From contig CAYNFS010000016.1 of NCBI GenBank assembly GCA_964396685.1, positions 1 through 19,205 of the forward strand: a DNA stretch of 19,205 nucleotides, written 5' to 3'. A model generated the notes under the pieces. It worked only from the letters and a program-made list of their open reading frames with translations. It ran no database searches and was not told where the DNA came from. Position 1 is the stretch's first letter; the number at the start of each line of letters is the position of its first letter. Below are positions 13,924 through 18,071 of this stretch, piece after piece. This DNA comes from CAYNFS01 sp964396685. GTDB taxonomy: Bacteria > Patescibacteriota > Doudnabacteria > UBA920 > 2-01-FULL-46-14. Position numbers and translations under genes: made by a program.

Positions 13924-14355
13924 ATGGAACTGCAAGTTGGAGTTAAAGTGCTTTTGAAAAATACTGAAGGGAAATTTTTGCTTCTCAAACGCTCGCCGGA
14001 GAAGTACCCCGAGGTTTACAAATTTGGCGACGTGTGGGACATTGTCGGCGGCCGGATAGATGCGGGCCTAAGCCTGATTGAGAACTTGAAACGGGAGATC
14101 AAAGAAGAAGTAGGATTGGATCTCAAAGATGAGCCGAAGCTTGTCGCCGCCCAGGATATTATGCGGATTCCCGGCAAGCATGTGGTGAGACTCACTTATC
14201 TTGCAAATATCGAAGGCGAGCCGCGACTTGATGAGGATCATGTTGATTATAAATGGTGTACTCTCGAAGAGCTTGAGGGTTTAAAAGAGCTGGATGTTTA
14301 TTTCAAAGAACTCCTCACCTCTAATCCTCTCCTCTTGAAAGAGGAGAGGAAGTAA
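13924..14355 (+). CDS. Nudix hydrolase with atypical Nudix box
   Basis: A 143-residue single-domain Nudix protein. The Nudix box is at residues 43-65 (GGRIDAGLSLIENL, then KREIKEEVGLDL). The spacing matches GX5EX7REUXEEXGU exactly, and the catalytic R57-E58 and E61-E62 are there, but the first Glu of the box is Leu49. The enzyme should split a nucleoside diphosphate linked to another moiety; the substrate is unknown. ATG 13924 is chosen over an upstream GTG at 13918 because GAGAGGGG lies 8 nt before it. The last dozen codons are written by a CT-rich palindrome (14325-14350), so the C-terminal tail (NPLLLKEERK) is repeat-derived. Confidence 0.82.
   Translation: MELQVGVKVLLKNTEGKFLLLKRSPEKYPEVYKFGDVWDIVGGRIDAGLSLIENLKREIKEEVGLDLKDEPKLVAAQDIMRIPGKHVVRLTYLANIEGEPRLDEDHVDYKWCTLEELEGLKELDVYFKELLTSNPLLLKEERK
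14325..14350. repeat. CT-rich palindromic repeat forming the Nudix C terminus
   Basis: Twelve-bp perfect arms TCCTCTCCTCTT (14325-14336) and AAGAGGAGAGGA (14339-14350); in a real hairpin the innermost bases form the loop. It lies inside the Nudix reading frame and is followed by AAAGGAGAGGAG, which contains the SD of parB. Confidence 0.7.
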
Positions 14356-14356
14356 A

Positions 14357-14365
14357 GGAGAGGAG
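14357..14365 (+). promoter_or_regulatory. Shine-Dalgarno sequence of parB
   Basis: GGAGAGGAG with the last AGGAG ending 8 nt before ATG 14374. It supports ATG 14374 over GTG 14365. It lies in the flank of the CT-rich palindrome. Confidence 0.6.
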
Positions 14366-14373
14366 TGCCCTCT

Positions 14374-15372
14374 ATGGACGACAAATTCAAACTAGGCAAT
14401 TTCGACGGACTCGAGGAGATAGAGGATTTGGGTGGTTTGTCATTGCGAGGAGACTCGATTCAAAGTCGAGGCGACGAAGCAATCCCAAACGAGATTGCCG
14501 TGCGTCCTTCGAACGCTCGCAATGACATTAATACGGTTATCAAGCATCCGACGGCGAGAGCTGACCGGCAGGCGAAATTTAAAGACCGTGACGGAAGGCC
14601 GCTTATGGAGATTGAGCTTGCAAAGATCGTGCCAAACGAGTTTCAGCCGCGGCGGATCTTCAACGAAGAAAAACTTGGGGAGCTGGCCGCTTCCATCAAA
14701 GAGCATGGCATCATCCAGCCGCTTGTCGTAGTCGCGCGGGATGACGGCAAATACGAGATTGTCGTGGGCGAGCGGCGTTTCCGCGCGGCTAAACTTGCGG
14801 GGCTCGCCAAAGTTCCTGTCTTCGTTCATCCGAAAATCAACTCCGAGGCCAAGCTGGAATTTGCGCTGATTGAAAACATCCAGCGCGCGGATCTAAATCC
14901 CATAGAAGAGGGAAAAGCGTTTGAGCGGCTCAACCGAGAGTTTGGACTTTCGCTTACCGAGATTGCCAAAAGGGTCAGCAAGGACATTTCCACAATTTCA
15001 AATTTGATAAGGCTTTTGAGCCTGCCGGTGGAGGTTCAGCGCGCTCTCATAGAAGGCAAAATTGCCGAGGGCCAAGCCCGCCCCCTGCTGTCACTCAAGG
15101 ACAAAGAAGAAATGCTGCAGATGTTCAAAATCATCCTACGCGACCAGATGAAAGTGCGGGACATCGAGGCCAAAGTCCGGGAAATCAAAACGCGCAAAAT
15201 CAAAGTCAAAGAGATGTTCACGCCCGACCCGTTTCTTGAATCGCTGGAGAACCTTCTGCGCAACAAGCTTGGCACGAGAGTCGAAGTGAGCAAAGCGGCA
15301 AAAGGCGGCAAAATCACGATTGAGTTTTATTCGGACGAGGAGCTGAATGATATAGTGAGCAAGATAACCTAG
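14374..15372 (+). CDS. parB: ParB/Spo0J-type partition protein with a repeat insert
   Basis: A 332-residue ParB-family CTP-switch and DNA-sliding clamp protein for chromosome partition. The ParB N-terminal domain has EIELAKIVPNEFQPRR, KLGELAASIKEHGIIQPLVV and the GERRFRAAKLAG signature that binds CTP. ENIQRADLNPIEEGKAFERL and the HTH (LTEIAKRVSKDISTISNLIR) bind parS. The C-terminal 60 residues form the dimerisation part. A long polar N-terminal leader of about 75 residues precedes the ParB domain, and residues 22-52 of it are written by a 90-bp palindromic repeat (14438-14527). parA is not in the window and no full parS palindrome is seen. It follows the Nudix gene by 18 nt. Confidence 0.9.
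   Translation: MDDKFKLGNFDGLEEIEDLGGLSLRGDSIQSRGDEAIPNEIAVRPSNARNDINTVIKHPTARADRQAKFKDRDGRPLMEIELAKIVPNEFQPRRIFNEEKLGELAASIKEHGIIQPLVVVARDDGKYEIVVGERRFRAAKLAGLAKVPVFVHPKINSEAKLEFALIENIQRADLNPIEEGKAFERLNREFGLSLTEIAKRVSKDISTISNLIRLLSLPVEVQRALIEGKIAEGQARPLLSLKDKEEMLQMFKIILRDQMKVRDIEAKVREIKTRKIKVKEMFTPDPFLESLENLLRNKLGTRVEVSKAAKGGKITIEFYSDEELNDIVSKIT
14438..14527. repeat. 90-bp palindromic repeat element inserted in parB
   Basis: Exact 12-bp terminal inverted repeats TGTCATTGCGAG (14438-14449) and CTCGCAATGACA (14516-14527). Inside are CTCGA/TCGAG (14454-14458, 14466-14470) and GCAATC/GATTGC (14479-14484, 14493-14498). The length is 30 codons, and the parB frame continues through it without a stop. 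A related copy in reverse orientation lies at 17734-17832. It behaves like the coding palindromic elements known from Rickettsia, though the sequence family differs. Confidence 0.85.
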
Positions 15373-15396
15373 TGTGGAAAATTCGGGGATTTTTCC

Positions 15397-15424
15397 TTGA
15401 CAATGTTTCAAAGTATGATACTAT
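15397..15424 (+). promoter_or_regulatory. Promoter downstream of parB
   Basis: TTGACA (15397-15402), 16-base spacer, TACTAT (15419-15424); expected +1 near 15431. It drives a region without a normal gene but with strong secondary structure. Confidence 0.65.
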
Positions 15425-15430
15425 AGCTAC

Positions 15431-15636
15431 AAGATTAAATTTTTGGCTAAGACATGAGAAAATCTGCCGCAGTCAAAGTGAATGCCAAGCCGACCAAGGG
15501 GATCAATAATCTCCTTTTGGTCATTGGCAATAACTTTTAGGCCACGGCGGAACTTGTGTAAATAAGCAAAAATTTAATCAAAAAACTCGCAGCAAAAAGA
15601 CCAAGTTCCGCAAACAAAAGGCGGAATTTTGGTTTA
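15431..15636 (+). ncRNA. Candidate structured RNA with alternative hairpins
   Basis: A transcript from the promoter at 15397 would form a long imperfect hairpin (GCCAA-GACCAA-GGGGAT on 15482-15504 with the complementary TCTCC-TTGGTC-TTGGC side on 15507-15528). It would then form GCGGAACTTG (15547-15556) pairing with CAAGTTCCGC (15602-15611). The same TTCCGC (15606-15611) can instead pair with GCGGAA (15621-15626), which is followed by TTTTGGTTT, an intrinsic-terminator shape. A 28-codon frame (ATG 15454, TAG 15538-15540) without an SD lies in the 5' part and could be a leader peptide. The function is unknown; it does not match tmRNA, SRP RNA or RNase P RNA signatures that I know. Confidence 0.45.
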
Positions 15637-15663
15637 TCCGCACACCAAACAAGTCTATATTCT

Positions 15664-15921
15664 ATGTTTTATGTGTATATAATTAAAAGTAATTTTGACA
15701 AAGAACTATATATTGGCTCGACAAGCAATTTACGAAAGAGATTTTTTGAGCATAACGCGGGCAAGGTAAGGTCAACTAAAGGCAGAGCGCCATTCAAACT
15801 AGTTTATTACGAAGCCTATTTTTCGGAAGACGATGCAAGGCACAGGGAACAAAGTCTTAAATTAAGAGGCAGAGCACGGAGACAACTTCTGAACAGGATC
15901 AAAAAATCTCTTGAGAAATAA
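15664..15921 (+). CDS. GIY-YIG nuclease domain protein
   Basis: An 85-residue protein that is one GIY-YIG domain of the small YhbQ/UvrC-like type. The marks are FYVYIIKS (the GIY strand), LYIGSTSNLRKRFFEHNAG (YIG at 16-18, Arg24/Arg26, HN), and AYFSEDDARHREQSLK, with the metal-binding Glu in the ARHREQSLK helix. This kind of protein is abundant in CPR genomes and may cut branched or damaged DNA; the true role is unknown. It is full-length for the stand-alone family. A TATATT box ends 2 nt before the ATG, too close to be its own promoter, so it may instead be read through from the structured RNA unit upstream. Confidence 0.85.
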   Translation: MFYVYIIKSNFDKELYIGSTSNLRKRFFEHNAGKVRSTKGRAPFKLVYYEAYFSEDDARHREQSLKLRGRARRQLLNRIKKSLEK

Positions 15922-15928
15922 GACTTGT

Positions 15929-15963
15929 TATGGTGTACAGATGAAATATGGTGTACGGATGAA
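15929..15963. repeat. Tandem direct repeat, two 17-bp units
   Basis: TATGGTGTACAGATGAA (15929-15945) is followed by TATGGTGTACGGATGAA (15947-15963), one mismatch, with one base between. It follows the GIY-YIG stop directly. No function is evident. Confidence 0.7.
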
Positions 15964-15974
15964 TTTAGCAGCAT

Positions 15975-16056
15975 TTCTCCCCCTGCCCGAAGGGGAGATG
16001 AAGCGAAGTCCCGTAGTGAAGCACTAGCTTCTACTACTAAGGAGGGGGTGGGAGAA
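15975..16056. repeat. CT-rich composite palindromic repeat
   Basis: Outer arms TTCTCCC/GGGAGAA enclose two hairpins: CTCCCC (15977-15982) with GGGGAG (15992-15997), and GTAGTGAAGC with GCTTCTACTAC (about 16013-16038). It is the largest copy of the CT-rich repeat family in the window. No gene lies in 15922-16190 apart from the repeats listed. Confidence 0.6.
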
Positions 16057-16086
16057 GAGAGGTCGAACCGATATTTCTGAACCAGT

Positions 16087-16147
16087 TGTAGCGCGCCCAT
16101 TTATGGGCCAAGTTGAACGCTATGAGCCGATGAATCGGCACGCTACA
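16087..16147. repeat. 61-bp cruciform repeat with two inner hairpins
   Basis: Ends TGTAGCG (16087-16093) and CGCTACA (16141-16147), extendable to 11 bp with one mismatch. Inside lie GCCCAT-TT-ATGGGC (16095-16108) and GCCGAT-GA-ATCGGC (16126-16139). The layout gives a three-way structure as DNA or RNA. It looks like a mobile palindromic element rather than a gene. Confidence 0.65.
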
Positions 16148-16176
16148 TCTGTTTCGGAAAGAAGTTTGAAAACAAG

Positions 16177-16183
16177 AAGGAGG
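16177..16183 (+). promoter_or_regulatory. Strong SD deciding a TTG start
   Basis: AAGGAGG, 7 nt before TTG 16191. The match to the anti-SD and the spacing are ideal and make the TTG a believable start. The genes in the left part of the window do not show such an SD. Confidence 0.7.
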
Positions 16184-16190
16184 ATCAAAC

Positions 16191-16391
16191 TTGAAAGACG
16201 AAAAAAACAAGAGTTCGGGTGCTCCTGCCGACAAGAAGCAGGTCTCCTTCATTCTTAAGGGGATCAATAATGCTATCAGGCGAGAAAGGTCGCAGGGGCG
16301 AAATCCTGCGCGATATATTGAGTTCCGAAAAAAAATTATCGAACAGTACGGACTCAAGAAACAGGGGGTAGTAACGGCAGACCAACAGTAA
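16191..16391 (+). CDS. Basic microprotein, unknown function (TTG start)
   Basis: A 66-residue, lysine- and arginine-rich protein that starts at TTG behind a perfect AAGGAGG. The first 20 residues are polar and probably disordered (DEKNKSSGAPADKKQ). The rest is a likely two-helix hairpin (SFILKGINNAIRRERSQG, then ARYIEFRKKIIEQYGLKKQ) whose positive face could touch nucleic acid. No known family is recognised. It is the first of a row of small SD-led genes; the next SD begins at the last base of its stop codon. Confidence 0.6.
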   Translation: MKDEKNKSSGAPADKKQVSFILKGINNAIRRERSQGRNPARYIEFRKKIIEQYGLKKQGVVTADQQ

Positions 16392-16402
16392 GGGAGATCG
16401 TG

Positions 16403-16585
16403 ATGGATAAAAGGTTCCTAAGATGGTGTACGGAGAATGATTATGACCCACAAGATTTTCCTCCTGTGGCGCCTTCTGGCGAACGGAAAGAGCAGGCAAT
16501 AGGAGGTGAGACGAGGGGGTCTGCGGTAATTCCTGTAATTCCTCTTGATGAGAGCTCAAATTTTCAGAAAGGAGGTGCCCCATAG
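16403..16585 (+). CDS. Acidic microprotein, unknown function
   Basis: A 60-residue protein from ATG 16403, with GGAG six bases upstream (16393-16396); a GTG at 16400 is too near the SD. It begins with a short tryptophan-containing helix (DKRFLRWCTENDYDPQDF), then a Pro-rich segment and a flexible Gly/Ser tail. Its charge is opposite to that of the preceding basic protein, so the two could pair; this is only a suggestion. The last codons (QKGGAP) contain AAAGGAGGT, an SD for something further on. No family is recognised. Confidence 0.55.
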   Translation: MDKRFLRWCTENDYDPQDFPPVAPSGERKEQAIGGETRGSAVIPVIPLDESSNFQKGGAP

Positions 16586-16700
16586 ATTGGTTTTTTGTTG
16601 TCATGTTTGTTTTTGCCGGTTTTTGGCGGCGGCGATAATTCGGCGAACCAACAATTTTTGCGCTCGTGCGGACACGAGCGGGTGGCACTTTTCGTTCTTG
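16568..16700 (+). other. SD without a clear start, followed by a GC hairpin
   Basis: AAAGGAGGT at 16568-16576 has no ATG at the right distance. Candidates are ATT 16586 (9 nt), whose frame gives a hydrophobic start (IGFLLSCLFLPVFGGGDN), or TTG 16587 (10 nt), whose frame runs on into the 85-residue gene at 16719. An 8-bp GC palindrome, CGCTCGTG (16661-16668) with CACGAGCG (16673-16680), lies in the middle and could be a weak terminator (TTTTCGTTCTT follows). Either an unusual ATT start for a short membrane peptide or a decayed gene would fit. Confidence 0.3.
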
Positions 16701-16718
16701 ACAAAAAGGGAGAATCAG

Positions 16719-16976
16719 ATGGACGTAGGTGCGATTACGAGTGCGGTTGTGCAGGATTCAAAAGTCATACTTCAGCGGAGGCAGAGCGAGCTAATGTGGC
16801 TAAACCGGCGAATCCGCGAAGTCAGCAGGTCAAACGGCAATAGCGAGGATCTTGCTGAATTGAGCGGGGTTCGCCGCAACTTGCGGCGGCAATTCACGAC
16901 TTGCGAGCGGCAGTATATCATGCTGCGCGATGCCTATCGCGAGAACGGGCGCATTCATTGCGAGGGCGCGGACTAA
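16719..16976 (+). CDS. Basic helical microprotein, unknown function
   Basis: An 85-residue protein from ATG 16719 with GGGAG six bases upstream (16708-16712). It is helical with strong positive charge in the middle: ITSAVVQDSKVILQRRQSEL, then LNRRIREVSRS, then a second helix with LAELSGVRRNLRRQF. Two cysteines (in TTCERQ and IHCEGAD) are not arranged as a metal site. The same frame is open upstream to TTG 16587, which would give a 129-residue form, but the extra N terminus looks non-protein-like. No family is recognised. Confidence 0.55.
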   Translation: MDVGAITSAVVQDSKVILQRRQSELMWLNRRIREVSRSNGNSEDLAELSGVRRNLRRQFTTCERQYIMLRDAYRENGRIHCEGAD

Positions 16977-17099
16977 CCAAGTTTCCGGCTCGGGACTGCC
17001 TCGCGGGACGGGCGAGGCAGGATTGAGCCAAGAGGGGCTCGGGGACGCAACCAGCGTACTCGAGTCCCCTTCCCAAAATTTTAAGAAAGGAGGAGGGAG
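16977..17099. other. GC-rich structured spacer
   Basis: CTGCCTCG (16996-17003) pairs with CGAGGCAG (17013-17020), and GGGGAC (17041-17046) with GTCCCC (17064-17069). At the right end is AAAGGAGGAGGG (17086-17097), an SD for the frame at 17100. Confidence 0.5.
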
Positions 17100-17162
17100 A
17101 TGTACGACGAAGATTTGTATTTTTTTTTCGAAAGGGAATGCAACTATCCCTTCGGCGACTGA
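17100..17162 (+). CDS. Candidate 20-residue acidic/aromatic peptide
   Basis: ATG 17100 follows AGGAGG by 6 nt and opens a 20-codon frame to TGA 17160-17162. The peptide is strongly acidic and aromatic (core EDLYFFFERECNYPFGD). The SD is perfect, but at this length only translation data could settle it. It may be a leader peptide for the structured region and terminator that follow (17163-17277). Confidence 0.35.
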   Translation: MYDEDLYFFFERECNYPFGD

Positions 17163-17224
17163 CACCAACAAGATCCCCCCTTGCCGTCATAACTGGCGAG
17201 AGAAGTGGGCAGCGGCAGGGGGTA
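17163..17224. other. Structured stretch before a terminator
   Basis: CCCCC-TT-GCCG (about 17176-17186) can pair with CGGC-A-GGGGG (17213-17222). It leads directly into the terminator at 17225 and may be the 3' part of the same transcript. No gene is seen. Confidence 0.35.
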
Positions 17225-17277
17225 GGGCGAGGAGAGCGAGCGTTTACAATGCGCTTGCCACTCGCCCTCTTTTTATT
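17225..17277 (+). terminator. Strong intrinsic terminator
   Basis: Outer stem GGGCGAG (17225-17231) with CTCGCCC (17261-17267), inner stem GCGAGCG (17236-17242) with CGCTTGC (17252-17258, one G-U), then TCTTTTTATT. It closes the microprotein transcript. Confidence 0.75.
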
Positions 17278-17316
17278 CCCTCACTGATCCTTTTTGTTCG
17301 GATTTGCCATGTGGGG

Positions 17317-17340
17317 AAAAGCGCGCGGCCGCTTGTTTTT
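17317..17340 (+). terminator. Weak terminator-like hairpin
   Basis: AAGCG and CGCTT arms around a six-base GC-rich loop, followed by TTGTTTTT ending at 17340, just before the structured RNA candidate at 17341. Confidence 0.4.
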
Positions 17341-17451
17341 ACCCCGTCACCAGATAGCCCCGGGGGTAAAGCCCGTGGATGAATGGTCAAAATATCCCCG
17401 AAGGGTATACCATTCCAAAGGCCACGGCTCAAAAAGCCGTGGTGACGGGGT
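17341..17451 (+). ncRNA. Candidate structured RNA or palindromic element with switch-like pairing
   Basis: The ends ACCCCGTCACC (17341-17351) and GGTGACGGGGT (17441-17451) are exact inverted repeats of 11 bp. Inside are GAATGGT (17381-17387) with ACCATTC (17409-17415), extended by an inner CCC/GGG stem, and CCACGGCT (17422-17429) with AGCCGTGG (17435-17442). Two competing pairings exist: CCACGGCT with AGCCCGTGG (17370-17378), and ACCCCG with CGGGGGT (17361-17367). The SD of the next small gene lies 50 nt downstream. I know no riboswitch class with this outline; a mobile palindrome is the alternative. Confidence 0.45.
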
Positions 17452-17513
17452 TTACCCATTTGCGTTTTTGAGGCAGGTGAGGTATTTTAAGGGGAAGTAG
17501 AAGGGAGGCGAAC

Positions 17514-17672
17514 ATGAAGAAGAGTAGATTAGGCGGTAGCCATGATGGCATACTAAGAGATCACGGACGAGAAGGTATCACTAGTCTTGAGCCGGAGACT
17601 GACACGTTCGATTTCCCGGACGGCTTTCCGGGAGATTGGCACAAAAGAAAGGAGGTGCAACGGAGTGAATAG
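17514..17672 (+). CDS. Microprotein of 52 residues, unknown function
   Basis: ATG 17514 follows AAGGGAGG (17501-17508) by 5 nt and runs 52 codons to TAG 17670-17672. The product is polar, Gly/Asp-rich and probably unfolded (KKSRLGGSHDGILRDHGREG at the start, an aromatic-acidic TDTFDFPDGFPGDW near the end). No domain is recognised. The last codons again contain an SD, AAAGGAGGT (17648-17656), 8 nt before a GTG at 17665; that GTG frame enters a terminator at once and is not called. Confidence 0.5.
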   Translation: MKKSRLGGSHDGILRDHGREGITSLEPETDTFDFPDGFPGDWHKRKEVQRSE

Positions 17673-17678
17673 TGCAAA

Positions 17679-17727
17679 AAGGGCTGGTGGTGGCTTTCAT
17701 GCCGCGCCGGCCCTTAATTTTTTTGTT
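17679..17727 (+). terminator. Terminator after the 52-residue gene
   Basis: GGGCTGG (about 17680-17686) with CCGGCCC (about 17706-17712), one G-U pair, loop about 19 nt, followed by TTAATTTTTTT. Confidence 0.65.
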
Positions 17728-17733
17728 CTTTTC

Positions 17734-17832
17734 GTCATTGCGAGCTCCGACGCGAGATCGGAACGGGGCAATCCCGTCATTCGACGGGACAGGTCTTTGA
17801 GATTGCTTCGTCGCTTCTCTCCTCGCAATGAC
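17734..17832. repeat. 99-bp palindromic repeat, second copy of the parB element
   Basis: Terminal inverted repeats GTCATTGCGAG (17734-17744) and CTCGCAATGAC (17822-17832), exact over 11 bp. Inner GCAATC (17768-17773) and GATTGC (17801-17806). Its reverse complement aligns with the parB copy (TCATTGCGAGGAGA, then GCGACGAAGCAATC), so the two are in opposite orientation. This copy is intergenic. Confidence 0.85.
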
Positions 17833-17848
17833 AGACAGAACTCACCCT

Positions 17849-17874
17849 CCCCTCTCTTTGGAAAAAGAGAGGGG
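17849..17874. repeat. CT-rich palindromic repeat, fourth copy
   Basis: CCCCTCTCTTT (17849-17859) and AAAGAGAGGGG (17864-17874), exact 11-bp arms with a GGAA loop, preceded by CTCACCCT as in the copy at 13892. It adjoins the 99-bp palindrome directly, and a promoter follows. Confidence 0.75.
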
Positions 17875-17885
17875 GAAGAGAAGAT

Positions 17886-17913
17886 TTGACAAAATTTATG
17901 GAGTCTATATATT
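17886..17913 (+). promoter_or_regulatory. Promoter with leaderless geometry for a hydrophobic peptide
   Basis: TTGACA (17886-17891), 16-base spacer, TATATT (17908-17913). The expected +1 is at 17920, exactly the A of ATG 17920. Confidence 0.65.
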
Positions 17914-17919
17914 AAGTGT

Positions 17920-18003
17920 ATGTTCAGATTATCCGCCGCGATTATTTCTATTATCGGCATTATTATTCCCGGCAAACGCCTGGCGGCTCTTGGGTCAGAT
18001 TAA
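17920..18003 (+). CDS. Candidate 27-residue hydrophobic membrane peptide
   Basis: ATG 17920 to TAA 18001-18003. After MFRL come about 13 hydrophobic residues (SAAIISIIGIIIP) and then a positive patch (GKRL) and a short polar end. This would be a single membrane helix with few residues outside, like type I toxin peptides or small membrane regulators in general appearance. It has its own promoter and terminator, so it is a full transcription unit of about 130 nt. There is no SD. An overlapping GTG frame from 17916 (106 codons, joining the gene at 18072) is less convincing. Function unknown; I do not assign a toxin role. Confidence 0.45.
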   Translation: MFRLSAAIISIIGIIIPGKRLAALGSD

Positions 18004-18022
18004 AGATTGAAGTAAGAAAGAA

Positions 18023-18051
18023 CCCGTCCGCCTTAGGCGGACGGGATTTTT
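18023..18051 (+). terminator. Strong terminator after the hydrophobic peptide
   Basis: Perfect 10-bp stem CCCGTCCGCC (18023-18032) with GGCGGACGGG (18036-18045), loop TTA, then ATTTTTG. The core is the CCGCC-TTA-GGCGG palindrome also seen at 1546. Confidence 0.85.
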
Positions 18052-18071
18052 GTTTGTCCGAAGGAGGGCAT

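Noticed and set aside
15397..15425. Possible parS site (TGTTTCA near 15404)
   Set aside because: Only one half of the TGTTTCACGTGAAACA-type palindrome is present; the sequence is better explained as promoter spacer.
15929..15963. CRISPR-like direct repeats
   Set aside because: Only two 17-bp units with a 1-bp gap; no spacers and no cas genes in the window.
16930..17382. Plus-strand frame of 150 codons
   Set aside because: It runs through several GC hairpins and a strong terminator (17225-17277), has no SD and reads as low-complexity Gly/Arg/Pro.
17294..17500. Frame of 68 codons over the structured element, and its antisense frame
   Set aside because: Both are explained by the palindromic ends and hairpins at 17341-17451; no start signal.
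17665..17889. GTG frame behind the SD AAAGGAGGT
   Set aside because: It enters a terminator within 20 nt and then the 99-bp palindrome and the CT-rich repeat; the protein would be mostly repeat-encoded.
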